Of a stretch of 64,000 bases of DNA, positions 51,473 to 59,954 are shown one piece after another; positions within the stretch are counted from its first letter, which is position 1; each line of letters starts with the position of its first letter. The position numbers and the translations under genes are program-made. The stretch spans positions 1,258,501-1,322,500 of the forward strand of contig NZ_CP089981.1 in the NCBI RefSeq assembly GCF_021389975.1, in the 5' to 3' direction. The notes below the pieces were generated by a model. It made no database searches. It was not told where the DNA came from and was given only the letters and a program-made list of their open reading frames with translations. The stretch comes from Fulvivirga ulvae. GTDB taxonomy: Bacteria > Bacteroidota > Bacteroidia > Cytophagales > Cyclobacteriaceae.

Positions 51473-52894
51473 TCAAAACCACACCGTAGCAATCTTATTC
51501 ACCCCGATCAACATCTCATCCTTCACAATTCTAATATCCGCTTCAGAGGTTCTCCAGTTGACCAGTGCTGCCCTTACTCCTTTTCTTCCATTGTAAACTG
51601 TTGGCGTCATAAACACTTTACCACTGTCATTTAGTGCATCGAGAAAAGCCTGGGTGCGGTGCGGATCAAGGCCATCTTTGAGAGTAAAACATACCGTATT
51701 TAGCCTCACTGGTGCCAAAAGCTCAAAGAATTCGCTACTGACAATAAAATCGCCTAACTGCCGGGCCAGCCTGATATTCCTTTCCACTATCTCCCGGTAT
51801 CCCAGCTTTCCATAGGCCTTTAAGGTAAACCATGCAGGCAATGCCCTGAACCTTCTGGAGTTTTCGGGCAGGAAATTGAGGTAATTGAAATTTTCCATAG
51901 GATCACCCAGATAGGGAGCATTGGAGTTTTGGAAAGTTTCTACCTGTAGCATCTTGTGCTCTTCCCTAACGAAGAAAAAAGCATTTTCATAAGGCACATT
52001 CAGCCATTTGTGAGCATCGATGGTAATGCTGTCCGCATCTTCCCAACCTTTAAGCAAATGAGCATAGTCGGGCGAAAGCGCTGCAAAACCACCAAATGCG
52101 GCATCTACATGCCACCAGAAATTATATTTCTTTTTGAGGTTGGCAATAGCCTGCATATCATCAAAATCAACCGTGTTAACAGTGCCGCCGCTCGAGATCA
52201 GGATGAAGGGCGTCCCTTCAAGAGTCATTATTTCCTTTTCCAGTTTATTAATATCTATGGCTTCCCGCAAAGGGTCAACCGTATCGATTTTTATTATATT
52301 GCTACTGCCCAGCCCCAGCATGGACAAAGCTTTTATGGAAGACGAATGGGGTACTGCAGAAAGTATTTTAAAATTACCACTCACTCCGTTTTTGGCCACA
52401 TCTATTCCTTTCTCTTTTCCCAGCCATTGCCGTGCTACGCCCAAACAGGTAAAATTAGACATGGTAGCGCCGGTTACAAATCCTCCTAGGTATGCCTCTT
52501 TGGGTAAACCGAAAAAGTCGAGGAGCATGTGTATGGCTTCAAACTCAACTATGGCAGAAACATCACCATGACCTTTCGTGGTCTGCGTATTTTGATCATA
52601 AATGGTGGCTAGTATATCACCCATTAGTGCCGCCGGGGTCGCTCCTCCGGTTACAAACCCGAAATAGCGGGGTCCTGTAGACGACACCATCAGGTTGCTG
52701 TACCGCTTTTTAAATTCTGCAAGGGCAGAGGCTCCTCCCTGGCCTTCCATGAGCAAACCGATCCCCTCAGTATCTTTAACTGATACTGAAGTGGGCAGGT
52801 TATCAATATCATTCAAATATAACAGGCCTTCGTCAAGTGCCGCTTCCAGCAGGTTGTTCAGAGTCTTTAAATCATTGTTAAGTGTCGCATCCAT
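51473..52894 (-). CDS. PLP-dependent group II decarboxylase
   Basis: The 473-residue protein is in the pyridoxal-dependent decarboxylase (AADC/glutamate decarboxylase-like) family. The PLP-binding Lys is in SITIDAHKWLNVPYENAFF, the active-site His/Ala region is in WWHVDAAFGGFAAL, and the N-terminal segment PRYFGFVTGGATPAALMGDI is recognisable. It likely decarboxylates an aromatic or acidic amino acid; the specificity-determining loop was not assigned. It starts 3 bp after the PhzF gene upstream, so they are cotranscribed. Confidence 0.9.
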   Translation of the reverse strand: MDATLNNDLKTLNNLLEAALDEGLLYLNDIDNLPTSVSVKDTEGIGLLMEGQGGASALAEFKKRYSNLMVSSTGPRYFGFVTGGATPAALMGDILATIYDQNTQTTKGHGDVSAIVEFEAIHMLLDFFGLPKEAYLGGFVTGATMSNFTCLGVARQWLGKEKGIDVAKNGVSGNFKILSAVPHSSSIKALSMLGLGSSNIIKIDTVDPLREAIDINKLEKEIMTLEGTPFILISSGGTVNTVDFDDMQAIANLKKKYNFWWHVDAAFGGFAALSPDYAHLLKGWEDADSITIDAHKWLNVPYENAFFFVREEHKMLQVETFQNSNAPYLGDPMENFNYLNFLPENSRRFRALPAWFTLKAYGKLGYREIVERNIRLARQLGDFIVSSEFFELLAPVRLNTVCFTLKDGLDPHRTQAFLDALNDSGKVFMTPTVYNGRKGVRAALVNWRTSEADIRIVKDEMLIGVNKIATVWF

Positions 52895-52897
52895 AGG

Positions 52898-53752
52898 TTA
52901 ATCAAGTTTGAGGGTGGTTGAAAATACAATAACTGCCGTTCCTTTTATTCTGACTTTAGCAGGTTTACCATTCACAATATCTACCATTACTTTCATGCTT
53001 CCCGGCCGCTGCATGGCGTTGCCCTGCGTAGCAGTAAACTGAAATGTAGCACCATCAGGTTTTACCAAATGGTGGTGAATAAGGTAAGCCCCCAGAGGGC
53101 CATTGGCATTGCCTGTTACCGGGTCTTCCGCTATGCCTATGGCCGGGGCAAACATCCGCCCATAAGTAACATATTCAGGTGAGGTTTGGGTTATGCAAAA
53201 CACAAAATATCCGTTGCAACTGATCTCCCGGCTCAGTTGTGAAAGCCGGGACAAATCAGGGTTCAACCTATTGGGTGAATGATTGTTGATTATCTGCTTG
53301 TTTAGTCCCAATGCCTCAACTATGGCACTCGTGACCAATTCATCGAGAGGCGATTCAAAAACCGGTGAAGCCTGCTCCATGGTGATCTCATATTCACCTT
53401 TAACTTCCTGAACATGAATGGGCAAAATACCGACCTGTGTCTTTATTTTGATCGTGCATGTAGGCAAGGCATGTTGCAGTGCATGTACATAAATCGCCGC
53501 GATGGTGGCATGTCCGCAAACAGGCACCTCCGCTTGGGGTGTAAAGTACCTGATATGCAGGTCATATTCCTGATCACCTTTCAGTACAAAAGCTGTCTCC
53601 GAGTTGTTCAGCTCCCGCGCTATGTCCAGCATTTCCTGGTCGGTGAGCCCGTCAGCCTCAGGCACTACTCCTGCCGGGTTGCCTTTAAACTTCTGGTCTG
53701 TAAAGGCATCGACCTGAAATATCTTGACTGTTCTCATTTCATTTATCTTCAT
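52898..53752 (-). CDS. PhzF family isomerase/epimerase, paralogue 1
   Basis: The 284 residues read KIFQVDAFTDQKFKGNPAGV, then LNNSETAFVLK with the catalytic Glu, CGHATIAAIY and AEDPVTGNANGPLGAYLI, all PhzF hallmarks. PhzF enzymes isomerise trans-2,3-dihydro-3-hydroxyanthranilate, but many members have other substrates. Starts at 53752 or 53737 are possible. It lies 3 bp upstream of the decarboxylase gene and 99 bp downstream of a second PhzF gene. Confidence 0.92.
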   Translation of the reverse strand: MKINEMRTVKIFQVDAFTDQKFKGNPAGVVPEADGLTDQEMLDIARELNNSETAFVLKGDQEYDLHIRYFTPQAEVPVCGHATIAAIYVHALQHALPTCTIKIKTQVGILPIHVQEVKGEYEITMEQASPVFESPLDELVTSAIVEALGLNKQIINNHSPNRLNPDLSRLSQLSREISCNGYFVFCITQTSPEYVTYGRMFAPAIGIAEDPVTGNANGPLGAYLIHHHLVKPDGATFQFTATQGNAMQRPGSMKVMVDIVNGKPAKVRIKGTAVIVFSTTLKLD

Positions 53753-53851
53753 TTCGATCTACTGACACAGTTTTGACCCCTGAAACGTAGCCTCTGCCGC
53801 CCGCATAGAGCTTCTCAATACCTTGTGCCGTTATTTTCAACCTTACCGTGA

Positions 53852-54628
53852 TCATGCTTGGCGAAGGGGAGTCATGTGCTTTCCCTGAGAGATAACCACC
53901 TCTTCTGCCTGCACCGCACCATAGTGATGAAGATAGCAGGCAAGCGGGCCGGCCGCCATGCCGGTGGCAGCTTCTTCCTCAATGCCGTAAAATGGAGCGA
54001 ACATTCTCGAAGTGGCATGTGCTGCTGAGTCCTCAGAAGGGCTGTAAACATAGAAACCGATAAGCCCGTACTTTTCAGAAAGACTTTCTATGACCTCTTG
54101 CCTGGGTGATAAGCTTTTAAGTACATTCTCACTCTTTACAGGCACAATCAGAAAAGAATTGCCTGTGTTCACAATTTCGATATCGAAGCCAGGTAGCAGA
54201 TCCTGTTTGTCCAAGCCTAATGCTAAAAGGGTGCTTTCCTTATCTTCCGGCAAAACAGGAATATATTTCGGGGCATCCTGCTCCATAAAGGCACTGGCTC
54301 CTTCAAAGTAAATCTGCCTTACTCCATCCACTGTTTCTTTCGAGGATGAATCTCCTTTTATTTTTCCCTCCTGTTTCAAATAGGTAAAAGTAGCAATGGT
54401 CGCGTGTCCACAATGTGCTATCTGTTTAGTCGGCGTGAAAAAATCCAGCTTATAATCGGCCATGGCAGATGCAGACACAAACGCTGTCTCAGAGAGACCA
54501 ACCTGCCCGGCTATTTCCAGTTTTTGCTTGGCGGTAAGGCCATCAGCATTTAGTACGACTCCCGCCGGATTGCCGCCATTATTTTGGTATTCAAAAGCAT
54601 TAATAATGTGTACATCAATATTTTTCAT
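53852..54628 (-). CDS. PhzF family isomerase/epimerase, paralogue 2
   Basis: The ATG at 54628 gives 258 residues (the longer frame starts upstream in the leader motif). Motifs are INAFEYQNNGGNPAGVVLNA, GLSETAFVS with the catalytic Glu, HCGHATIATFT and EEEAATGMAAGPLACYL. The family's DPxTGxA is varied to EEAATGMA. It follows the ECF sigma gene and carries a leader shared with the lipoprotein at 9.4 kb. The two PhzF copies are clearly diverged, so they probably have different substrates. Confidence 0.9.
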   Translation of the reverse strand: MKNIDVHIINAFEYQNNGGNPAGVVLNADGLTAKQKLEIAGQVGLSETAFVSASAMADYKLDFFTPTKQIAHCGHATIATFTYLKQEGKIKGDSSSKETVDGVRQIYFEGASAFMEQDAPKYIPVLPEDKESTLLALGLDKQDLLPGFDIEIVNTGNSFLIVPVKSENVLKSLSPRQEVIESLSEKYGLIGFYVYSPSEDSAAHATSRMFAPFYGIEEEAATGMAAGPLACYLHHYGAVQAEEVVISQGKHMTPLRQA

Positions 54629-54629
54629 C

Positions 54630-54653
54630 AGTCGTATAATTTTGTTTTCACCC
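54630..54653 (-). promoter_or_regulatory. Leader motif shared with the gene at 9.45 kb
   Basis: Read on the minus strand, CGGGTG then AAAACAAAATTATACGACT stands directly before the PhzF ATG and 38 bp after the sigma stop. It may be an ECF-dependent promoter or a leader that affects translation. Confidence 0.45.
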
Positions 54654-54690
54654 GATAGACTAAACGGCTTCAAAAAAGACCCGGAAATTT

Positions 54691-55227
54691 TTAAATATTT
54701 TTTCCAGTGTAATCTGTGATCTTCCCTGTTTTGTCAGATTCGACATTTTCACAGCTAAGGATTGAATCTTTAAGCTTTGACCGGAGCCGCTGCACTTTGT
54801 TTTTAGCTCCCGAATATGACATGTCAAGAAATGCTGCCAACTCCTTTTGACTGTACCCTTTGAAATAGGTAAGCAACATCACATCTCTGTCGGCCGGGGA
54901 AAGCTTGTTGATTTTACTATTGATGCAATTGCTTAGAGAGCTGTACAGGTCGTCATCCATTTCCTGGTCAGGCCAGCTTTCGTTATACACATTGCTTTTC
55001 TCAGGCCTCTGCTTAAGGTAATCAGCTATGGTATTTCTGGTAATCTGATAAACCCAGGAGGTCAATTTTCCCGCATTGTTTAACTGATCGATATGGAGAT
55101 ATACTTTGATAAAAACATCTTGCAGGATATCATCCGCGGCAGCATCGCCCTGCACTTTATGAGCTATAAAGCGGTAGAGTTCTCCATGAAGGTCCTCCCA
55201 AATATTTTTAATCTCGGTCTTTTCCAT
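54691..55227 (-). CDS. ECF sigma-70 family RNA polymerase sigma factor
   Basis: The 178 residues contain region 2 (DAAADDILQDVFIKVYLHID, TSWVYQITRNTIADYLKQRP) and region 4 (LTYFKGYSQKELAAFLDMSY). Region 2.2 carries the typical DDILQDVF core-binding helix. It is the first gene of the minus-strand group that continues with two PhzF genes and the decarboxylase. No anti-sigma factor is seen. Confidence 0.93.
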   Translation of the reverse strand: MEKTEIKNIWEDLHGELYRFIAHKVQGDAAADDILQDVFIKVYLHIDQLNNAGKLTSWVYQITRNTIADYLKQRPEKSNVYNESWPDQEMDDDLYSSLSNCINSKINKLSPADRDVMLLTYFKGYSQKELAAFLDMSYSGAKNKVQRLRSKLKDSILSCENVESDKTGKITDYTGKNI

Positions 55228-55329
55228 GGTTTTGTTAAACGCAGGCTCAATGGTTTTGACTGATAATCAGTATGTTTTTATTTAAATGATTTGATTAGAA
55301 AAACTAATACATGCGATTGCATTTTATTA

Positions 55330-55351
55330 TTTGCGTAATATTTACATAAAT
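55330..55351. promoter_or_regulatory. Candidate NrtR operator upstream of nrtR
   Basis: The core GCGTAATATTTACAT contains GTAA-N3-TTAC, flanked by a T/A-rich halo, 15 bp before the nrtR ATG. The same core type recurs three times before nadM (56599-56670). Confidence 0.6.
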
Positions 55352-55365
55352 AATATCTTTGGCCT

Positions 55366-56052
55366 ATGAGCCTCGATCAGGATATTAAATTAGCAGTAGA
55401 TGCAGTAGTTTTTGGATATACCTCAAAAGAGGGTTTATCCGTGCTGCTGATCAAACGGGATATTCAGCCCTATCAGGGGATGTGGGCATTGCCCGGCGGT
55501 TTGGTGAAAAATAATGAATCGCTGGAAGAGGCAGTACAGCGGGAGCTTAAAGAAGAAACCGGCATTTCGATCAACTACCTGGAGCAGCTCTACAGCTTTG
55601 GCAACCCTGATCGTGACCCGAGAAACAGGGTGGTTTCGATAACCTATTACGGACTGGTAAAGCCTGACGCATTTGAGCTCCACGCCAGCACCGATGCCAG
55701 CGATGTGGCCTGGTTTAATGTAAAGAAACTCCCTCCACTGGCTTTTGACCACAAGCGCATCCTCGATGTAGCCATACAAAGACTCAAGGGCAAGATCACT
55801 TACGAACCCATTGGCTTTGAATTGCTTGAAAAGAAATTTCCTTTCTCAGAACTTGAAAAGCTCTACCGGACAGTACTCGACCGATCTGTAGACCGGAGAA
55901 ACTTCAAAAAGAAAATCTTAAAATTCGGCTTCCTCGAAGAAACGGACGAAAAACAAAACATGACCGGCGCCGGCCGCCCCGGGAATCTGTTCCGATTCAA
56001 TGAGAAGAAATATTTCGAGCTGAAGAAAAAGGGGATAACTTTTGAGATTTAA
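55366..56052 (+). CDS. nrtR: NrtR-type Nudix transcriptional regulator of NAD metabolism
   Basis: The 228-residue protein has an N-terminal Nudix fold with ALPGGLVKNNESLEEAVQRE followed by LKEETGIS, close to the Nudix box. A C-terminal winged helix (~160-228) contains FSELEKLYRTVLDRSVDRRN and PGNLFRFNEKKYFELKKKGI. NrtR proteins repress NAD biosynthesis genes and are released by ADP-ribose. The gene starts just after a GTAA/TTAC palindrome, and the NAD salvage operon begins about 620 bp downstream with three similar sites. The catalytic Nudix residues look intact, so hydrolase activity may persist. Confidence 0.88.
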   Translation: MSLDQDIKLAVDAVVFGYTSKEGLSVLLIKRDIQPYQGMWALPGGLVKNNESLEEAVQRELKEETGISINYLEQLYSFGNPDRDPRNRVVSITYYGLVKPDAFELHASTDASDVAWFNVKKLPPLAFDHKRILDVAIQRLKGKITYEPIGFELLEKKFPFSELEKLYRTVLDRSVDRRNFKKKILKFGFLEETDEKQNMTGAGRPGNLFRFNEKKYFELKKKGITFEI

Positions 56053-56100
56053 GAATTTTCTGAAGGCTGCCTACCACCTTCCACATCATTTCCTGAATTT

Positions 56101-56259
56101 TCACAGCGTAACGGAAACCTCCGGAATCTCCATTGTTTCTATTTCCCAGCGGATGTCTCTCTCGAAGACGACATCGCCACATTTTAGCTGTATACATTCG
56201 GGTGTCCAGTCTAAGGTGATGACACTGTCCTGATCCGGGGGATCCTGAATATTTTCCAT
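56101..56259 (-). CDS. 52-residue small protein, lineage-specific family
   Basis: The minus-strand ORF MENIQDPPDQDSVITLDWTP... continues ECIQLKCGDVVFERDIRWEI and ends IPEVSVTL. I do not recognise a family. Its DNA matches decayed remnants at 10494-10758, where FERDIRWEV and IPDIF segments persist, so it belongs to a small repeated gene family. The coding nature is supported by similar peptide segments with synonymous-type DNA differences. It sits between nrtR and the NAD operon on the opposite strand. Confidence 0.55.
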   Translation of the reverse strand: MENIQDPPDQDSVITLDWTPECIQLKCGDVVFERDIRWEIETMEIPEVSVTL

Positions 56260-56419
56260 AAAGTTTGCTATTTGTTTTGGAAGTACGAGATGGAAAATTT
56301 CAGGATGACGATTACAATCTATTCATCAGCCATAACGATCCCCTCTCTTGTTGGGCGTTTTTATCAACAACTCTATGTTATGCAAGATAGCTTCGTTGGC
56401 ATTCCATAGCTTCAGTTAA

Positions 56420-56450
56420 GCTTTACTAATCTTGAAAAGCTGAGTAAAAC
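56420..56450 (+). repeat. 31-nt dispersed hairpin, copy
   Basis: GCTTTACTAATCTTGAAAAG then CTGAGTAAAAC, with AGGTG following, matches the family seen at 2917, 4674 and in the 273-bp array. It lies in the gene-free stretch 56260-56598. Confidence 0.6.
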
Positions 56451-56598
56451 AGGTGACGTCAGGTACCAATCCCCCGGTGCTGGCCCCTGACAGGCACACT
56501 TTCTAAGCCTTTATTTAATGTGAAAGACATTCTCATCTAAAAAATATTTCCGCATTAATCACTGATTATCAAATGGTTAATCATGAATATCAATAAAA

Positions 56599-56670
56599 TG
56601 TGTAAATTTTACGTAAATTATTTTGCGTTATAATTACACATATTTATATTTGTGTAACATTAACGCAAAA
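56599..56670. promoter_or_regulatory. Three candidate NrtR sites upstream of nadM
   Basis: Site 1 (56599-56616) contains TGTAAATTTTACG. Site 2 (56621-56640) reads TTTTGCGTTATAATTACACA. Site 3 (56651-56670) reads TGTGTAACATTAACGCAAAA, the near-exact mirror of site 2, with 10 bp between them. The last site ends 4 bp before the nadM ATG. The cores resemble the site before nrtR, so autorepression and operon repression by one regulator are likely. Confidence 0.65.
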
Positions 56671-56674
56671 AGAA

Positions 56675-57574
56675 ATGGAAACAGGAGTTATAATAGCACG
56701 GTTTCAGACACCATACCTTCACGAGGGGCATATTGACCTCATCCAAAAGGTGAAAGCAAATCACAACAAGCTCATCATTGTGCTGGGTATCAGCCCGGTA
56801 CCTGGGCGAAAAAACCCTTACGATTACTACACCAGGGAGAAGATGATCAAAAAGGAATATAACGATGTGGTGGTACTGCCTTTGAGCGATCACCCCAGCG
56901 ATGTGGTATGGTCTGAAAACCTGGATAACCTGTTAAGCAGTGTGTTCCCTACGGAACAATTTAAATTGTACGGCAGCCGCGACAGCTTCATACCCTACTA
57001 CACCGGCAGGTTTGAGACTGTTGACCTTCCAGAGCATGGCGACTATAACGCCACTGAGCTTAGAAAGAAATACCAGGATCAGATCTTTGATTCCAGGGAT
57101 TTCAGGGCCGGGATCCTTTATGCATACCACAACCAGTTCAAGAAAGTATACCCTACTGTAGATGTGGCCGTATTCAGGAACAACAAGCAGGAGATATTGC
57201 TGGGCAGAAAGGCCAACAGCAGCAAATGGAGACTTGTAGGTGGCTTTGCCGATCCGGAAGATGAAAACTATGAGGTATCTGCCCGACGTGAGTTGATCGA
57301 AGAGTGCGGACAGATTGAAGTGGGCGACATGACTTATGAGACTTCTATGAAAATAGATGACTGGAGATACCGAAGTGATACGGATAAGATTATAACCCTG
57401 CTCTTCAGCTGCGATCTTCAGTATGGTACGCCCACAGCGCATGATGACATCGCCGAAGTAAAATGGTTCAAACTTGAAGGAATAGAAAACCTCATCACCT
57501 GTGGACAATTCAGCAATGAACATACAGGGCTGATCAGGTTCCTAACCAACAGATACGCAGCAGTTTTAAATTAA
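56675..57574 (+). CDS. nadM: Bifunctional NMN adenylyltransferase/Nudix hydrolase (NadM-Nudix)
   Basis: The 299 residues begin with a nucleotidyltransferase domain containing HEGH at residues 16-19, followed by GISPVPGRKNPYDYYTREKM. A C-terminal Nudix domain has the full box GGFADPEDENYEVSARRELI...EECG at ~189-211. The fusion makes NAD+ from NMN and ATP and hydrolyses ADP-ribose or similar. It heads the NAD operon directly behind the candidate NrtR sites. Confidence 0.92.
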   Translation: METGVIIARFQTPYLHEGHIDLIQKVKANHNKLIIVLGISPVPGRKNPYDYYTREKMIKKEYNDVVVLPLSDHPSDVVWSENLDNLLSSVFPTEQFKLYGSRDSFIPYYTGRFETVDLPEHGDYNATELRKKYQDQIFDSRDFRAGILYAYHNQFKKVYPTVDVAVFRNNKQEILLGRKANSSKWRLVGGFADPEDENYEVSARRELIEECGQIEVGDMTYETSMKIDDWRYRSDTDKIITLLFSCDLQYGTPTAHDDIAEVKWFKLEGIENLITCGQFSNEHTGLIRFLTNRYAAVLN

Positions 57575-57603
57575 TTAAAGTTTTACCACAAACATTTATA
57601 GCT

Positions 57604-59046
57604 ATGAAACGCAATAACTTAATCCTCCTCGCAGATGCTTACAAGTATTCTCACCACAAACTGTACTACCCGGGTACTACCAAAGTATACAGCTACCTCG
57701 AAAGCCGCGGTGGTAAATTTGACAATACTGTTTTCTATGGCCTGCAGTACTTCATTAAAGAATATCTGGAAGGCAAAGCTTTCACTCAGGAAGACCTTGA
57801 CCAGGCTGAGCCATTTTTGAAACAGGTTTTCGGACGGGACGATGTGTTTGACAAAAGCAAGTTCCAATACATCCTGGACAAGTATGACGGCAAGCTCCCT
57901 GTTAAGATCAAGGCTGTACCGGAAGGAACTGCAGTGCCCACTCAAAATGTGCTGATGACCATAGAAAATACCGATCCTGAGTGCTTTTGGTTAACCAACT
58001 TTCTGGAGACTTTGCTTATGCAGATCTGGTACCCTACCACGGTTGCTACGCTAAGCAGAGAGGTAAAAAAGGTGGTAACCCAATACTTTGAGGAAACCGC
58101 TGCCGAAGGGGCTGAAGCAGGTATCGAGTTTGTGCTTAACGACTTCGGGTTCCGCGGCGTGAGCAGTGTGGAAAGTGCAGGCCTTGGCGGAAGCGCTCAC
58201 CTGATCAACTTTCAGGGCAGCGATACCCTGGCAGGATCTGTACTGGCGCAGCAGTACTACAACACCAGCGAAGTGTATGGCAAAAGCATACCTGCAACAG
58301 AACACAGTATATGCACACTTTTAGGTAAAGATGGTGAACTTGATGTATTTAAACACGTACTCAACACTTTCCCTACCGGCCTGGTGGCTTGTGTATCTGA
58401 CAGCTACAACATTTTCAAAGCCTGTGAAGAGTATTGGGGAGAAAACCTGAAAGCCCAGGTACTCGACAGAGAGGGTGTACTGGTTATACGCCCCGACAGT
58501 GGCGATCCTGTAATGACTTTGCTCAGTGTATTCAACATACTTTTTGACAAATTCGGTTACACGGTCAATGAAAAAGGTTATAAAGTATTGCCTCCACAAG
58601 TGCGTGTCATTCAGGGTGATGGTGTAAATTATGACGCCATTAAGGACATGTACCGAGCCTTGAAGGCCAATGGCATCAGCGCTGAAAACCTGGTGTTGGG
58701 CATGGGCGGGGCACTGCTACAAAAAGTTGACCGCGATACGCAAAAGTTTGCCTTGAAATGCAGCTATGCCCAGGTCAACGGTAAAGATGTGGTAGTACAA
58801 AAAAGCCCTACCGAAATGGATGCCGAGGGCAACATTACCGGAAGCTTTAAGAAAAGTAAAGGCGGAAGGCTGAAGCTGATCAGGGTGGATGAAACCTATG
58901 AAACGGTACTGGAACATGACTTTCCTAAGCTGAAAGATGAGATGGTGACAATTTTTGAGAATGGTAAACTCATTCAGGAATGGACTTTTGAAGCGTTGCG
59001 AGACAAAGCAAAGATTAATATAAACGAAAAACAATTAGTAGGATGA
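57604..59046 (+). CDS. nadV: Nicotinamide phosphoribosyltransferase (NadV/NAMPT)
   Basis: The 480-residue protein has NLILLADAYKYSHHKLYYPG, GFRGVSSVESAGLGGSAHLI, VIRPDSGDPVMTLLSVF and VIQGDGVNYDAIKDMY, all NAMPT phosphoribosyl-diphosphate and nicotinamide site motifs. It makes NMN from nicotinamide and PRPP, supplying the NadM enzyme encoded 29 bp upstream. Its stop overlaps the next ATG by 4 bp. Confidence 0.95.
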   Translation: MKRNNLILLADAYKYSHHKLYYPGTTKVYSYLESRGGKFDNTVFYGLQYFIKEYLEGKAFTQEDLDQAEPFLKQVFGRDDVFDKSKFQYILDKYDGKLPVKIKAVPEGTAVPTQNVLMTIENTDPECFWLTNFLETLLMQIWYPTTVATLSREVKKVVTQYFEETAAEGAEAGIEFVLNDFGFRGVSSVESAGLGGSAHLINFQGSDTLAGSVLAQQYYNTSEVYGKSIPATEHSICTLLGKDGELDVFKHVLNTFPTGLVACVSDSYNIFKACEEYWGENLKAQVLDREGVLVIRPDSGDPVMTLLSVFNILFDKFGYTVNEKGYKVLPPQVRVIQGDGVNYDAIKDMYRALKANGISAENLVLGMGGALLQKVDRDTQKFALKCSYAQVNGKDVVVQKSPTEMDAEGNITGSFKKSKGGRLKLIRVDETYETVLEHDFPKLKDEMVTIFENGKLIQEWTFEALRDKAKININEKQLVG

Positions 59047-59456
59047 TAACGAGAGCGATCAAAAAGGCATTTGCACAAGCCAAAGAAAAAAACTGGGACA
59101 AAACCTTCTGGGCCTTCGATATTCATGAAACGATCATAAAGCCCAACTGGTCAGAGCATAAGATCCCCACCGAGTTTTACCCTCTGGCTAAAGAAGCTTT
59201 GCAATTGATCAGCAAGAGAAAAGATGTGAGCAGGATCCTTTTTACCTGCTCACACCCTAATGAGATTGAAAAGTATCTGGCCTTTTTCAGGGAGCATGAC
59301 ATTCATTTCGACCATGTAAACGGTAATCCTGAGATTATCAGCAAAAAATACGGCTACTATGAAAAGAAGCCTTATTTCAACGTACTATTTGAAGATAAAG
59401 CAGGCTTCGATCCCTATGAAGATTGGGAGGAAGTCATAAAACTGGTAAAAGAATGA
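59043..59456 (+). CDS. HAD-like protein in the NAD operon
   Basis: The 137 residues have a HAD-like start KTFWAFDIHETIIKPNW, where the expected DxDxT reads DIHET (Asp26, His28). A Thr/Ser motif (RILFTCSHP) and a terminal acidic motif (VLFEDKAGFDPYEDW) follow. The second Asp that acts as acid/base in HAD phosphatases is replaced by His, so catalysis may differ. It overlaps both neighbours by 4 bp (ATGA), so it is translationally coupled to nadV and NADAR. Confidence 0.7.
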   Translation: MITRAIKKAFAQAKEKNWDKTFWAFDIHETIIKPNWSEHKIPTEFYPLAKEALQLISKRKDVSRILFTCSHPNEIEKYLAFFREHDIHFDHVNGNPEIISKKYGYYEKKPYFNVLFEDKAGFDPYEDWEEVIKLVKE

Positions 59457-59950
59457 CAGAAGAAAAATTCACATATTTCTGGAGAACAGCTTCTCCATTT
59501 AGTAACTGGCACCCCTGCACTTTTGAGATTGATGGCATCACTTTCAACAGCAGCGAGCAGCACATGATGTATCATAAAGCATTGCTATTCGGTGACCAGG
59601 AAACAGCCACGGAAATTTTGAAAGCCAAATCACCGGGTAAGCAAAAGGCCCTCGGCAGGAAGGTCAAAAACTTTGATCAGCAGGTTTGGGAGGAGCAATG
59701 CAAAAGTATTGTTTACGCCGGTAACAAGGCCAAATTTACCCAAAATGAAAACCTGCTGAAAAGGTTATTGAAAACGGAAGACACCACCATCGTAGAAGCC
59801 AGCCCGGTAGACCCCATCTGGGGAATAGGTCTGACGGAGGACGACCCCAGGGCAAAGTCGCGCCATACATGGCTCGGTAAAAACCTGCTTGGGGAGATCC
59901 TCACCGAGCTACGTGAAGAACTGTTACTTAATAATTCACTTAAATCTTAA
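59453..59950 (+). CDS. NADAR domain protein (YbiA-like)
   Basis: The ATG at 59453, inside the previous stop, gives 165 residues. FTYFWRTASPFSNWHPCTFE, SSEQHMMYHKALLF, and IWGIGLTEDDPRAKSRHTWLGKNLLGEIL (in parts) are the NADAR signature. NADAR proteins cleave N-glycosidic bonds in riboflavin intermediates, or in ADP-ribosylated guanine, depending on the branch. Its place in an NAD operon favours an ADP-ribose-related role. Confidence 0.92.
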   Translation: MTEEKFTYFWRTASPFSNWHPCTFEIDGITFNSSEQHMMYHKALLFGDQETATEILKAKSPGKQKALGRKVKNFDQQVWEEQCKSIVYAGNKAKFTQNENLLKRLLKTEDTTIVEASPVDPIWGIGLTEDDPRAKSRHTWLGKNLLGEILTELREELLLNNSLKS

Positions 59951-59954
59951 TGCC

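Noticed and set aside
56933..57523. A 196-residue minus-strand frame
   Set aside because: It is antisense to the NadM-Nudix gene and crosses its Nudix box.
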